From Trinickia fusca (GTDB taxonomy: Bacteria > Pseudomonadota > Gammaproteobacteria > Burkholderiales > Burkholderiaceae): a stretch of DNA of 64,000 nt. Every line of letters begins with the position of its first letter. Within the stretch, counting starts at the first letter, position 1. Position numbers and translations under genes: made by a program. This document shows, in pieces, positions 39,531 through 49,276 of this stretch. The stretch is taken from positions 1 through 64,000 of the forward strand of contig NZ_RBZV01000011.1 of the NCBI RefSeq assembly GCF_003628145.1. The letters run 5' to 3'. Below the pieces are notes generated by a model. That model saw only the letters and a program-made list of their open reading frames with translations, was not told the origin of the DNA and ran no database searches.

Positions 39531-39942
39531 TTTCGGTCGAATCCCCGCGAAATTTTTTCGGCCTCGGTCTATGCACGGTGCATCGATTTTTCGCTTGGGC
39601 GTCCATGCCGCCCTAGTGCACACGTACCACGCCGGGACAGTGAGTGCTTCGCTGCGCATGCTTGATGCGAAGCGGGTATTCAAGGGATGTTCGACTAATT
39701 ATTGGCAATGGAAAATAAAATATCCAGTGTTTGAAAGGTGTTATCTGAATGATCGTCGATTTCGTAAAACCCTTTAACCATGTGTAATTAAAGTGGTCCT
39801 ATCCGTTCTGGTAGTGGAGTCGAAGCGTTTAATTGAATCGATTATTTGCACTAATGTCGTGCTCATTGTTCGACGTGCAGCAATATCCGTTCGCCGGCGC
39901 GCAATTTTTCGACGGTGCGCCGACGGCTGGGCCGCAGGCGTA
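39531..39942. other. AT-rich intergenic region upstream of the AraC regulator
   Basis: This gap is clearly richer in A and T than the flanks (runs such as GGAAAATAAAATATCC near 39710 and TTTAATTGAATCGATTATTT near 39830). A seven-base inverted repeat (GCTTCGC 39646-39652 with GCGAAGC 39667-39673) lies in it. No plausible gene was found on either strand. It should hold the AraC gene's promoter and may bind a silencing or nucoid protein. Confidence 0.5.
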
Positions 39943-39945
39943 AAC

Positions 39946-39969
39946 AAAAAAGCGGGCCCGCAGGCCCGC
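39946..39969 (-). terminator. Rho-independent terminator of argH
   Basis: A seven-base GC inverted repeat (39952-39958 with 39963-39969) is followed on the minus strand by TTTTTTGTTT. It lies 31 bases after the argH stop. Confidence 0.85.
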
Positions 39970-39999
39970 CTTTCATGAGTTTGCGTACGCGTTCGGGCG

Positions 40000-41406
40000 T
40001 CAGCCCAGCGACTTGCGCACCGCGGCAATGGCTGCGCGTACTTGCTCGGGTGCTGTGCCGCCCGGGTGATTGCGGCTCGCGACCGAGCCTTCGAGCGTCA
40101 GATACTCGAACACGTCGTCGCCGATCAGATGGGCGACGTTCGGCAATTCCTGGCGCATCTCTTCGAGCGTGAGGTCGGCCAGATCGCATTGGCGGTCGAC
40201 GCAGATGCGCACCGCATGCGCAACCGCTTCGTGCGCATCGCGGAACGGCAGGCCGCGCTTGACGAGATAGTCGGCCAGGTCTGTCGCAGTCGAGAAGCCT
40301 TGCAATGCCGCCGAGCGCATCGCCTGCGGCTTCACGGTGATGCCCGCCACCATCTCGGCGAAGATGCGCAGCGTATCGGCTACCGTATCGACGGTGTCGA
40401 ACAGCGGCTCCTTGTCTTCCTGATTGTCCTTGTTGTACGCGAGCGGCTGTCCCTTCATCAGCGTCAGCAGCGCCATCAGATGGCCGTTCACGCGACCGGT
40501 CTTGCCGCGCGCGAGCTCGGGCACGTCGGGGTTCTTCTTCTGCGGCATGATCGACGAGCCCGTGCAGAAGCGGTCCGCGATGTCGATGAAGCCCACGCGC
40601 GGGCTCATCCACAGCACGAGCTCTTCGGACAGTCGCGAGACGTGCGTCATCACGAGCGCCGCGGCGGCCGTGAATTCGATCGCGAAGTCACGGTCGGATA
40701 CCGCATCGAGCGAGTTGGCGCAGATGCCGTCGAAGCCGAGCGTCTGCGCGACGGCGTGGCGATCGATCGGATAGCTCGTGCCCGCGAGCGCAGCGGCGCC
40801 GAGCGGCAGCCGGTTCACGCGCGTGCGGCAATCGCGCATGCGTTCGCTATCGCGGCCGAACATCTCGACGTAGGCGAGCAGGTGATGGCCGAACGTGACG
40901 GGCTGCGCGACCTGCAGGTGCGTGAAGCCCGGCATGATCGTCTCGGCATGGTGTTCGGCAAGCTCGAGCAGCGCCGTGCGCAAGTCCTTGATCAGCACGC
41001 CGATGCGATCGATCTCGCCACGCAGCCACAAACGGATGTCGGTGGCGACCTGATCGTTGCGCGAGCGGCCCGTATGCAGGCGCTTGCCGGCATCGCCGAT
41101 CAGTGCGGTCAGGCGCGCTTCGATGTTCAGGTGGACGTCTTCGAGATCGAGCTGCCAGACGAATTCGCCGCGCTCGATCTCGCCTTTGATTTGTGCCATG
41201 CCGCGCTCGATGGCGGCCAGGTCGTCGGCGCCGATGATGCGCTGGGCCGCCAGCATCTTCGCGTGCGCGAGCGAGCCCTCGATGTCGACGAGCGCCATGC
41301 GCTTATCGAAGAAAACCGACGACGTGTAGCGCTTGACGAGCTCGGACATCGGCTCCGAGAAGCGAGCCGACCAGGCTTCGCCTTTTTTATGCAGTTGGGA
41401 CGTCAT
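40000..41406 (-). CDS. argH: Argininosuccinate lyase
   Basis: ArgH splits argininosuccinate to arginine and fumarate in the last step of arginine synthesis. The 468-residue protein carries [40 protein letters not shown] and the fumarase/lyase superfamily signature [16 protein letters not shown] with the catalytic serine. The length is normal. It appears to stand alone: its own terminator is downstream, and the sigma/anti-sigma pair ends 196 bases upstream. Its product would feed the AdiA-like decarboxylase if that enzyme uses arginine. Confidence 0.97.
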   Translation of the reverse strand: MTSQLHKKGEAWSARFSEPMSELVKRYTSSVFFDKRMALVDIEGSLAHAKMLAAQRIIGADDLAAIERGMAQIKGEIERGEFVWQLDLEDVHLNIEARLTALIGDAGKRLHTGRSRNDQVATDIRLWLRGEIDRIGVLIKDLRTALLELAEHHAETIMPGFTHLQVAQPVTFGHHLLAYVEMFGRDSERMRDCRTRVNRLPLGAAALAGTSYPIDRHAVAQTLGFDGICANSLDAVSDRDFAIEFTAAAALVMTHVSRLSEELVLWMSPRVGFIDIADRFCTGSSIMPQKKNPDVPELARGKTGRVNGHLMALLTLMKGQPLAYNKDNQEDKEPLFDTVDTVADTLRIFAEMVAGITVKPQAMRSAALQGFSTATDLADYLVKRGLPFRDAHEAVAHAVRICVDRQCDLADLTLEEMRQELPNVAHLIGDDVFEYLTLEGSVASRNHPGGTAPEQVRAAIAAVRKSLG

Positions 41407-41602
41407 GGTGATGGGCAGTGAACGTGATCAATCGAGGCGGCGGCAGGCGCGCGCGGCATGGGCGGGCAGGGCCCGACGCGGGTACGGCAAGCAGCAAGCG
41501 CTCGATTTTATCACCGTGGCCGCGCCGTGCCGGGCCGCCAGGCGCGGCCGAGCCACGGCTGCGGCTCGGTTATGGCGCTGCCGGGCCACGGTTAGGCCAC
41601 GG

Positions 41603-42424
41603 TCAGGCCGTCGCCATCAGCCTGCCACTGCACACGACGGGGCCGCTCGGGCCGGTCGCACTGGTCGAGCCGCCTTCGGGCTCGACCGAGACGGCCAGCT
41701 TCACGAATGCCGCCATGCCGTGCACCTTCATGCTGACGACCTTGCCCGGCGGCAGCATGCCGAGCGAAACCGGGTTGCCGTGCTCGGGGATGCCCCACAG
41801 CTGTTCGCTCTTGCCGGCCGGCGCGGCATCGCCGCCCATCATGCGGTGCACGCTCAGCATCGCGTTCTTGTCATCCCACATGACGAATACCATCGTCTTG
41901 TCCGTTTGCCGGTCCGCGAGCGCGGCGACATAGGCGACACGCTCGACCGATGTCGTGCCCGACGGTGGCTGTTGTGCAGCTGTCTGCTCGCCCGTCGGCG
42001 GCAGCGGCGCCAGGGTCTGGCCGGACCACGGCCCCAGCGTGACCGCCAGCGCAACCGCGGCGGCCAGCGCGGCGCCGGTCGCGCCGATCGACCAGTTGCG
42101 CCAGAAGGCGAGATTGTCGAACCAGCGCACACGCTCACGCGACGGCGCTCGCTCTCGAGGCGCAGTTGCTTGCGCCGGGGCGTGTCGCTCCGTCAAGCCG
42201 AGGCGGTGCTCGATCGCATGCCACGTCGTGGCCGGCGGGATGACGGGCGGCGCGAGTTCGGGCAGCGCGGCGAGGCGTTGCTGCCACGTGTCGATGGCGG
42301 CTCGTACGGCGCTATCGGTTTGCGCGATGCGCTCGAGGCGCCTGCGCGCGCCGCCGCGCAGCACGCCGAGCGCGTACTGGCTCGCGAGCCGGTCGATCAG
42401 GTCGGGATGCCGGTGCAGGTTCAT
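41603..42424 (-). CDS. Anti-sigma factor, RskA-like
   Basis: This 273-residue protein has the layout of a membrane anti-sigma factor. An N-terminal cytoplasmic helix bundle (LIDRLASQYALGVLRGGARR) of the RskA type lacks the zinc HxxxCxxC motif. One membrane helix lies at residues 111-131 (GATGAALAAAVALAVTLG), and a periplasmic RskA domain follows, with the conserved pattern QLWGIPEHGNPVSLGMLPPG. It starts one base after the sigma-factor stop, so the two are coupled. By family it should release the sigma factor after a signal or proteolysis; the signal is unknown. Confidence 0.88.
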   Translation of the reverse strand: MNLHRHPDLIDRLASQYALGVLRGGARRRLERIAQTDSAVRAAIDTWQQRLAALPELAPPVIPPATTWHAIEHRLGLTERHAPAQATAPRERAPSRERVRWFDNLAFWRNWSIGATGAALAAAVALAVTLGPWSGQTLAPLPPTGEQTAAQQPPSGTTSVERVAYVAALADRQTDKTMVFVMWDDKNAMLSVHRMMGGDAAPAGKSEQLWGIPEHGNPVSLGMLPPGKVVSMKVHGMAAFVKLAVSVEPEGGSTSATGPSGPVVCSGRLMATA

Positions 42425-42425
42425 G

Positions 42426-43019
42426 TCACAGGGCTCCCATGCATAGCTTCAGTTTCTCGAGTCCGCGGCGGACCCACGATTTGACCGTGCCGAGCGGAAC
42501 GTTGAGCGTATCGGCGATTTCGCTGTGGCTCTGGTCACGCAAATAGGCGAGGGCGACGGCCTGACGCTGATTCGCGTCGAGCCGTTCAAGGCACGTCGCG
42601 AGTTGGCGAGCCTGTTCGCTCACGAGCGCCGAATCGGCCGGATCGGGATCCGTGCCGGGCAGCACCTCGTCGAGCGTTTCGTTCCATTCGGTCAGCGTCG
42701 CGCTGCCGCCGTCGCTGGTGGTGGCCTTGTTGCGGCGCAGGCAATCGAGAGCCCGATTGCGCACGATCGCGGCCATCCACGTGAGCGGCGCGGCTACGTT
42801 TTCACGATAGTCGCGCGCATAGCGCCAGATGTTGACGAATGCGTCCTGCAACGCCTCCTCGGCCCATTCGCGTTTGACCAATATACGGATCGCGACGCCA
42901 AACAGTTTCGACGACGTGAGTTCGTAGAGCGTGCGCAACGCCGCGGCATCGCCGTCGGCGATGCGGACAAGGAGGGCCGCAAGCGCTTGCGGTGTGGGTT
43001 CGGAGCGAAGCGTGGTCAT
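42426..43019 (-). CDS. ECF sigma factor, SigK-like
   Basis: This 197-residue sigma-70 family protein has region 2 (TSSKLFGVAIRILVKREWAE, then QDAFVNIWRYA) and region 4 (LDANQRQAVALAYLRDQSHS followed by EIADTLNVPLGTVKSWVRRG), with no region 1 or 3. That is the ECF plan. With an RskA-like anti-sigma gene one base downstream it belongs to the SigK/RpoE-like group. The pair probably regulates its own promoter, but none could be recognised. Confidence 0.9.
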   Translation of the reverse strand: MTTLRSEPTPQALAALLVRIADGDAAALRTLYELTSSKLFGVAIRILVKREWAEEALQDAFVNIWRYARDYRENVAAPLTWMAAIVRNRALDCLRRNKATTSDGGSATLTEWNETLDEVLPGTDPDPADSALVSEQARQLATCLERLDANQRQAVALAYLRDQSHSEIADTLNVPLGTVKSWVRRGLEKLKLCMGAL

Positions 43020-43089
43020 GGGGTGGCTGGGTTGGCGTTGGGCGTTATCTTACCGCTCGCCGCCGCGCGGCACCTTTGGCCTCCTGTCC

Positions 43090-43968
43090 CTAGCCGCACA
43101 CCAGGACGACGAGCTTCAGGTCTTCGCGATGGGCAGGCTTGAACGTGATCTGATCATAGATGCGCCGCCCGTCGCGCGGGTGATCGAACGCGCGGACGCC
43201 ACCCTCGCGTTCGCCGACGTCCTGCGACGCCCAGAAGCGCCCGAATGCCTCGCTTTCAGCGGTCAGCGCGTCGATCAGCGCGCGCGTGGGCGCATCGCTC
43301 AGATGGCGGATCGAATCGGCGCGAAACTCGGCGACGAGCCGCCGCGCCCGCGTCTCCCAATCGACGATCAACGTGCGCGCCGTCGGTTCCGTGAACGTGA
43401 AGCGCAACAGATTGCGCTCGCGCCCGTCCTGCGGCGAGCCGTCGAGCCAGCCGACGAACAGCTCGGCCGCCTGCGCGTTCCATGCGAGCGCATTCCACTG
43501 GCGGTCGAGCACGTAGGCCGGCGCCTCGACGAGGCCGACCGTCGCGAGCAGGGCCGCCGGAGCATCGGCGGCAGACGGTGTCGGCTCGGCCGGGTCGCGC
43601 TCGCCGGCCAGTTCGAACAGATACGCGCGTTCGGCCCGCGACAACTGCAGTGCGATGGCGATGCGCGCGAGCGCGTCGGCCGACGCCGAGACGGGGCGTC
43701 CCTGCTCGATCCACGTGTACCACGTCGGACTCACGCCGCACAGCTGCGCGACCTCCTCGCGCCGCAGGCCCGGCGTGCGCCGCCGCGCGCCTTGCGGCAG
43801 GCCGACGGCGAGCGGCGTCAGCCGTTCGCGATGCGCGCGGATGAATTCGCCGAGCGCGCGTGCCGACGTCGCCTCGAGCGCCGTGTCGGCAGCATGGGCA
43901 GGCGTACTGCTGCTGCCAGAGGTGAGGGAAGCGGTGGACGAAGCAGCTGCGGGTGACGAGCGAGTCAT
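43090..43968 (-). CDS. XRE-family regulator with MmyB-type ligand domain
   Basis: This 292-residue regulator has a low-complexity Ser/Ala-rich N-terminus, then a helix-turn-helix (RTPGLRREEVAQLCGVSPTW, YTWIEQGRP) and a C-terminal MmyB ligand-binding domain (AYVLDRQWNALAWNAQAAEL, NLLRFTFTEPTART). This architecture is common for regulators that sit divergently next to the gene they control. Here that gene is a methyltransferase 234 bases away. Several in-frame starts exist; the ATG at 43968 is used because upstream sequence has no family match. Ligand unknown. Confidence 0.88.
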   Translation of the reverse strand: MTRSSPAAASSTASLTSGSSSTPAHAADTALEATSARALGEFIRAHRERLTPLAVGLPQGARRRTPGLRREEVAQLCGVSPTWYTWIEQGRPVSASADALARIAIALQLSRAERAYLFELAGERDPAEPTPSAADAPAALLATVGLVEAPAYVLDRQWNALAWNAQAAELFVGWLDGSPQDGRERNLLRFTFTEPTARTLIVDWETRARRLVAEFRADSIRHLSDAPTRALIDALTAESEAFGRFWASQDVGEREGGVRAFDHPRDGRRIYDQITFKPAHREDLKLVVLVCG

Positions 43969-44202
43969 CTGAATCAAATGGCGCGATGGGGCGGACGAAA
44001 AATCGGACAAAAAGCCGGGTGGATTGGATACCAGGATATTTGCTTGGCTTGTACTGGTACAGCATGAGCCATATTGTAGCGGCAGGTGAGCGCCGTGCGT
44101 CTTTTCCGAGCGGGCCCACGCCCGCTTGTACGCGGCATTGAACCGCGCCGCATCGACGTTCCGCTCCATTCATCCTCTTTTTCATTTGCAAGGAGTCTCG
44201 CG
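43969..44202. promoter_or_regulatory. Divergent control region with TGTAC-N2-GTACA dyad
   Basis: This region lies between the MmyB-type regulator and the methyltransferase. It contains an inverted repeat TGTAC (44050-44054), two bases, GTACA (44057-44061), a good candidate operator for the regulator. AAGGAG at 44190-44195 is the ribosome site for the methyltransferase. The dyad is seen; its function is inferred. Confidence 0.45.
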
Positions 44203-44955
44203 ATGAAACACCACGAACAGGTTGCCGACGCATTCGGCTCCACCGCCGCCGCTTATCTGACGAGCCCGACGCATGCGACCGGTGCCGACCTGGCCACGCT
44301 GGCGGACGAAATCGCGTCGACGCTTGACGCCGTGGTGCTCGATCTGGGCTGCGGGGCCGGTCACGCGAGCTTCGCCGTGGCGCCGCGTGCGCGCGCGGTC
44401 GTCGCCTACGACATCGCGCCGCCGATGCTGGCGACGGTCGCCGCCGCCGCGCACGAGCGCGGGTTGGCCAACATCACGACACAGCAAGGCCCGGCCGAGG
44501 TATTGCCGTTCGAGAACGCCTCGTTCGATTGGGTCATCAGTCGCATGAGTGCGCACCACTGGCACGATGTGCCGCGCGCGCTGGCCGAGGTGCGCCGCGT
44601 ATTGAAGCCGGGCGGACGCGTGCTGTTCATCGACGTCGCGGGCGCCGACCATCCGCTCCTCGACACGCACTTGCAGGCCGTCGAAGTACTGCGCGACGGA
44701 TCGCACATCCGCGACTATCGCGCCGACGAATGGCTGGCCCTGTTTGCGGGCGCCGGCTTCACGGCCCGCATCCGCGAGCGCTGGCGCCTGCATATCGGGT
44801 TCGACCAGTGGGTCGCGCGCATGCGCACGCCCGAGCCGCGTGTCGCGGCGATTCGTTCGCTGTGGGCGCAAGCGCCTGACGAAGTACGCAGCTACTTCGG
44901 TGTCGAGAGCGACAGCTCGTTCATGCTCGACATCCTGATGGTTCAGGCTAGCTGA
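44203..44955 (+). CDS. SAM-dependent class I methyltransferase
   Basis: This 250-residue protein is a class I methyltransferase. The SAM motif is VVLDLGCGAGHASFAVAPRA (residues 44-63). The acidic end of strand two is AYDIAP, and the motif ITTQQGPAEVLPFENASFDW follows; VLKPGGRVLFIDVAG is the usual post-motif. The pattern fits UbiE/BioC-like small-molecule methyltransferases (Methyltransf_11), but no substrate can be named. Strong AAGGAG lies seven bases ahead. Its 3' end overlaps the convergent response regulator gene by eight bases. Confidence 0.88.
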   Translation: MKHHEQVADAFGSTAAAYLTSPTHATGADLATLADEIASTLDAVVLDLGCGAGHASFAVAPRARAVVAYDIAPPMLATVAAAAHERGLANITTQQGPAEVLPFENASFDWVISRMSAHHWHDVPRALAEVRRVLKPGGRVLFIDVAGADHPLLDTHLQAVEVLRDGSHIRDYRADEWLALFAGAGFTARIRERWRLHIGFDQWVARMRTPEPRVAAIRSLWAQAPDEVRSYFGVESDSSFMLDILMVQAS

Positions 44956-45970
44956 CGGGGGGCGAGCCGACTCCGGCCGGCAAGAACAGTCGCAGCTTTT
45001 CGAGCAGCGTGTTCTTGTCGAACGGTTTGACGAGGAAATCGGCCGCGCCGGCCTTCAGGCTTTCGACGACGATGTTGCGCTCGCTATGGCCGGTCACCAT
45101 GACGATCTGCACGTGCGCGAACTGCGCGATCGCCTTGATGCGCCGCGTCGCCTCGACGCCGCTCGTGTCGGGCAAGCCGACGTCCATCAGCACGAGATCG
45201 GGCTTGTGTTGCCACATCAGCGCTTGCGCTTCGGTACCCGTTGCGGCGCACACGAGCTCGACGTTCTGTCCTGCCAGCAGCTGCGATAGCAGCTTGCGCT
45301 GGAATGCGTCGTCTTCGACGAGCAGCACGACCGGGCGGCGCTCGGGGGCGGCCTCGACACTCGCGCCCGAGTTCATGCCGCTGGGCACGTACGGCTTCGC
45401 GTACGGCGCTTCGATGGTCGCTTCGGCGAGCGCGGCAGCAGGGCCTGGCGTGGCAACGCGCGCGGTCTCGGCGACACGCGCGGTCGCGGCAGGCGCCACC
45501 TCGCCGAGCGGTTCCGGCGGCGGTCGCAGCCCGATCTGTCCGGCCGCCGTCTGGGCCCTCATGTGCCGCAATGCGTGATGCACGGCCATGCGGATACGCG
45601 GCGCGTCGTTCGTCGCGGGCCAGAACAGCACGTAGTCGTCGAAATACTCTTTCGTGCACAGTTCATAGACCTTCCACAGATCGTGCTTGCCGCATAGCAC
45701 GACGGTGCGATGAGGCACGGCGTACACGGTCGAGCCGAGCCGGTACAGCCCGAGGTAGTAGTGCCGCGCCGCGTCGAGCGTGTCGAAGGCGAGCACGAGT
45801 ACGCAAGGACGGCGCTCGTCGAAGTCGCTGACCGCCATCTCGGGTTTGGTCGAGACATGCACGTTGTCGAATTCCTCGAGCAGCAGCTTTTCGATGAGCT
45901 CGGCATCGGCGACCGATTCGGTCGCGACAAGCACCGAGGCGCGTTTGGGAGTCAGATCGAGTTCGGACAT
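44948..45970 (-). CDS. Response regulator with two receiver-like domains
   Basis: This 340-residue protein has a C-terminal receiver domain (about 212-335) with all key residues: acidic cluster Glu219-Asp220-Asp221, phosphorylation site Asp263 in LVLMDVGLPD, Thr293 in VMVTGH and Lys315 in FLVKPF. The N-terminal domain (10-137) looks like a degraded receiver: the fold order is similar (ASVLVATES, CVLVLAFD), but the acidic pocket is missing. A Pro/Ala-rich linker (150-210) separates them. No output domain is present, so it may signal by protein contact. No histidine kinase is nearby. Confidence 0.85.
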   Translation of the reverse strand: MSELDLTPKRASVLVATESVADAELIEKLLLEEFDNVHVSTKPEMAVSDFDERRPCVLVLAFDTLDAARHYYLGLYRLGSTVYAVPHRTVVLCGKHDLWKVYELCTKEYFDDYVLFWPATNDAPRIRMAVHHALRHMRAQTAAGQIGLRPPPEPLGEVAPAATARVAETARVATPGPAAALAEATIEAPYAKPYVPSGMNSGASVEAAPERRPVVLLVEDDAFQRKLLSQLLAGQNVELVCAATGTEAQALMWQHKPDLVLMDVGLPDTSGVEATRRIKAIAQFAHVQIVMVTGHSERNIVVESLKAGAADFLVKPFDKNTLLEKLRLFLPAGVGSPPVS

Positions 45971-46036
45971 GCATGCCCCCGGCTTGAACCTTCTGATGAA
46001 AGATTAAGCGGGGCATGAATGAAAAGACAGACGAAT

Positions 46037-46078
46037 AAAAAGGGCCGATGCAATTCGAATTTTGCATCGGCCCTTTTT
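46037..46078. terminator. Bidirectional terminator downstream of ppc
   Basis: A perfect 17-base inverted repeat (46037-46053 with 46062-46078) with an eight-base loop is flanked by A and T runs, so it has a T tract in both directions. It lies 46 bases after the ppc stop on the minus strand and upstream of the response regulator gene. Confidence 0.88.
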
Positions 46079-46123
46079 TCGTCATGCCGCTGGCTTCAGG
46101 CGGCGCAAAGGCGACTTGCGCGA

Positions 46124-49100
46124 TTAACCGGTATTGCGCAACCCAGCCGCGATACCGTTGATGGTCAAATGAATCCCGCGGCGCACACGCGTGTTCGTAT
46201 CGCCCGAACGGTGCCGCTTGATCAGCTCCACTTGCAAGTGGTTGAGCGGATCGAGGTATGGGAAGCGGTTCTTGATCGAGCGCGCGAGCAGCGGATTGTC
46301 GGCGAGCCGCTCTTGCTTGCCGGTGATTTCGCCAAGTGCGTGCGACGTGCGCTCCCACTCGGCCACGATGCGTTCGAACACGTGCTTGCGCAGCTTCTTG
46401 TCCTCGACGAGCTGCGCGTAGCGCGACGCGACGGCCAGATCGGTCTTCGCGAGCACCATGTCCATGTTCGACAGCAGCGTCGAGAAGAACGGCCAGGTCT
46501 TGTACATCTTCTTGAGCGTCGCGAGGCGCTTGGCGCGCTCCGTCTCGCCGGCTGCCTGCTCGAGGTAGGCCGCCACCGCACTGCCGAAACCATACCAGCC
46601 TGTCAGCAGCAGACGGCACTGGCCCCATGAGAAGCCCCATGGGATCGCGCGCAGGTCTTCGATGCGGCGGTTTTTCGGGTCTTGCAGCTTGCGCGAAGCG
46701 GGGCGGCTGCCGATGTTCAGTTCGGCGATTTCGGCGATCGGCGTCGACGAGAAGAAGTAGTCGGTAAAGCCCGGCGTCTCGTACACGAGTGCGCGATAGG
46801 CGGCCATCGCCGCATCGGACAGCGACTGCATCGTTGCTTCGAACGCCGCGAGGTGGGCCGGCGCGTTGCCTTGCGGCAGCAGCGAGGCCTCGAGCGTCGC
46901 GGCGATCACCGTTTCGAGGTTGCGCCGGCCGATCTCGGGATTGCCGAACTTGCTCGCGATGACTTCGCCTTGCTCGGTCAGGCGGATCTGGCCTTCGACC
47001 GTGCCGGGCGGCTGCGACAAAATGGCCTGATAGGTCGGTCCGCCGCCGCGCCCGACCGTGCCGCCGCGGCCGTGAAAGAGTCGCAGCGTAATGGCGCGTT
47101 CCTTGAACAGCGCGACGAGCGCGAGTTCGGCGCGATACAGCTCCCAGTTCGACGTCAGAAAGCCGCCGTCCTTGTTGCTGTCGGAGTAGCCGAGCATCAC
47201 TTCCTGTTCGCCGCCCTGATGGGCGATCAGCGCATCGATGCCGGGCAGCGCGAAGAATTCGCGCATGATCGACGCTGCATTGCGCAGGTCGGCGATCGTT
47301 TCGAACAGCGGAATCACCATGAGTCCGTTCTTCGCGCCGCCTGCGCCGCGGCCGCCGAGCGTGCCTTCGAGCAGGCCCGTCTCTTTCTGCAGCAACAGCA
47401 CTTCGACGAGGTCGCTGACGGTTTCCGTGTGCGAAATGATGTAGTTGCGCACGGCGCGAGCGCCGAAGCGCTGGCGCGTGGCGCGGGCGGCTTCGACGAC
47501 GCCGAGCTCGCTTTGCACGAGCGGCGAATACTCGAGGTACGGCGAGCGCAGCAGACGCGGCTGCGCGAGCTCGGCCAGCAGCACGCGCAGCTTGTCGGCT
47601 TCGGACAGCGACGCGTAGTCGTCTTCGACGCCTGCCCGCTTGAGCAACTCGGCAATGACGGCTTCGTGCACGTCCGAGCTCTGCCGCAGGTCGATGCTCG
47701 CCAGGTGAAAGCCGAACACCTCGGCGGCGCGCGCGAGCGGCGCGAGGCGAGGTGCCGACAGCGAGGCGCCGTGATGCGCGGCGAGCGAATCGATGAGCAC
47801 GTTCAGATCACGTGCGAACTCGGCGGCATCGGCATAGGGCGTCGCGTCGCGATGCGCGCCGCGCGTGCGTACGACGCCGTCGCCGAGCAGCGCGCGCGCT
47901 GTCGCCGCCACGCGCGCATACACGCCGATCAGCGCACGGCGATAAGGTTCGTCGACACGGTGCGGCGATTGGTCGGGCGACGCCTGGGCGAGCGCTTTCA
48001 ACGCCTCGCTCGAACCGCTCAGCAGATTCGACACGGACAGCTCGGCGCCGAGCGCATGCACTTCGTCGAGATAGTGTTCGAAGATCACGGCGGCCTGACG
48101 CGTGATCGCATGTTCGAGCGTGGCCGCCGTCACGTTGGGATTGCCGTCGCGGTCGCCGCCGATCCAGCTGCCCATCTGGAAGAACGCGGGCAGGCGCGCT
48201 TGCGCGGTGCCGTGCTCGGCGAGCGCGTCTTCGATATCGGCATACAGCGCAGGGATTTCGTTGAGAAACGTCGCGCGGTAGTACGACAGCGCGTTCTCGA
48301 TTTCATCGGCGACGCTCAGGCGCGAATCGCGCAGCATGCGCGTCTGCCATAGCGTCGTCACGCGCGCGCGCAGCAGCGCCTCGTTGCGCGCGCGCTCGCG
48401 CGCCGTCAGCGGCTGGTCACGCTCGGCCAGCAGCCGGGCGATGTCGTGCTGGGCATCGAGAATGCTCTTGCGCTGAACTTCGGTCGGGTGCGCGGTCAGC
48501 ACGGGCACGATCAGCGCGTCGTCGAAGAAGCGTTGCAGCCTGGCCGTATCGATGCTGCCCGCGAGGGCGAGGCGCGACAGCGCATAGGCGACCGTCCCGG
48601 CTTGCGGCGCGGAGCCCGCCAGGGCATGAATGCGGCGGCGGCGATTGTGGTGGCGATCTTCCGCGATATTCGCGAGATGCGAGAAGTAGCTGAACGCGCG
48701 CACGACGCTGACAGTCTGCTCGGGCGTCAGCGCGCACAACTGCTTATCGAGCGCTTGCGCGGCGCCGTGATCGTCCTCGCGGCGAAATTTGACGGCGCTC
48801 TGGCGAATCGTCTCCACGACGTCGAAGACGGCATCGCCTTCCTGCTCGCGCACGACGTCGCCGAGCAGGCGGCCGAGATAGCGAATGTCCTGAAACAGCG
48901 GCTGATCTTTGTCTTCGCGGCCGCGGCCGGCAGGTTTGGGCGGTGTGGCGGCGTGGGCGCGAGCCGGGGCAAGGGCGGCGTGCGAGACAGTAGCTGAAGC
49001 GGGCGATGCATCGTTGTGGCGGGCAGCGCGCGCCGATCCGGAAGACGTCACGGTGGGTTTCCTCAGTGAAGCCAGAGTCGATGAAAAGGGGACTGCGGTA

Positions 49101-49150
49101 CTGGAAAAACGCTTGCTAGGGGTGCTCGAGGCCAGATGCGCCGCGCTCAT
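46124..49150 (-). CDS. ppc: Phosphoenolpyruvate carboxylase
   Basis: Ppc makes oxaloacetate from PEP and bicarbonate, refilling the TCA cycle. The roughly 1008-residue protein contains [20 protein letters not shown] with the catalytic histidine, [20 protein letters not shown], and [18 protein letters not shown], all diagnostic, and ends with [11 protein letters not shown], the typical C-terminus. The first 80 or so residues are a variable Ala/Ser-rich extension, so the start is uncertain: ATG at 49150 is used, while a GTG within [11 protein letters not shown] at about 49050 is also possible. It diverges from hemC. Confidence 0.94.
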   Translation of the reverse strand: MSAAHLASSTPSKRFSSTAVPFSSTLASLRKPTVTSSGSARAARHNDASPASATVSHAALAPARAHAATPPKPAGRGREDKDQPLFQDIRYLGRLLGDVVREQEGDAVFDVVETIRQSAVKFRREDDHGAAQALDKQLCALTPEQTVSVVRAFSYFSHLANIAEDRHHNRRRRIHALAGSAPQAGTVAYALSRLALAGSIDTARLQRFFDDALIVPVLTAHPTEVQRKSILDAQHDIARLLAERDQPLTARERARNEALLRARVTTLWQTRMLRDSRLSVADEIENALSYYRATFLNEIPALYADIEDALAEHGTAQARLPAFFQMGSWIGGDRDGNPNVTAATLEHAITRQAAVIFEHYLDEVHALGAELSVSNLLSGSSEALKALAQASPDQSPHRVDEPYRRALIGVYARVAATARALLGDGVVRTRGAHRDATPYADAAEFARDLNVLIDSLAAHHGASLSAPRLAPLARAAEVFGFHLASIDLRQSSDVHEAVIAELLKRAGVEDDYASLSEADKLRVLLAELAQPRLLRSPYLEYSPLVQSELGVVEAARATRQRFGARAVRNYIISHTETVSDLVEVLLLQKETGLLEGTLGGRGAGGAKNGLMVIPLFETIADLRNAASIMREFFALPGIDALIAHQGGEQEVMLGYSDSNKDGGFLTSNWELYRAELALVALFKERAITLRLFHGRGGTVGRGGGPTYQAILSQPPGTVEGQIRLTEQGEVIASKFGNPEIGRRNLETVIAATLEASLLPQGNAPAHLAAFEATMQSLSDAAMAAYRALVYETPGFTDYFFSSTPIAEIAELNIGSRPASRKLQDPKNRRIEDLRAIPWGFSWGQCRLLLTGWYGFGSAVAAYLEQAAGETERAKRLATLKKMYKTWPFFSTLLSNMDMVLAKTDLAVASRYAQLVEDKKLRKHVFERIVAEWERTSHALGEITGKQERLADNPLLARSIKNRFPYLDPLNHLQVELIKRHRSGDTNTRVRRGIHLTINGIAAGLRNTG

Positions 49151-49276
49151 GACGCAGCGTGCCCGGTGGCCGCGCAGCGCGTGGGGCGCGCCGCTCGCGG
49201 CCAAGCGCGGGAAATGGCGCGGGGCGTGCGTGCTACCATTTCCCGATGTTAGATCCCGTCATTCGAAGTTAGCGCA

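Noticed and set aside
35452-39606. A minus-strand open frame of more than 1,300 codons
   Set aside because: It lies antisense to dcd, the decarboxylase and the LprI-like gene, is Arg-rich, and mirrors their codons; it is a high-GC shadow.
39181-39777. A 198-codon plus-strand ORF
   Set aside because: Mostly antisense to the AraC regulator and continuing into AT-rich non-coding sequence.
46037-46078. Long perfect palindrome considered as an attachment or recombination site
   Set aside because: A and T flanks and its place behind ppc fit a bidirectional terminator, and there is no integrase gene.
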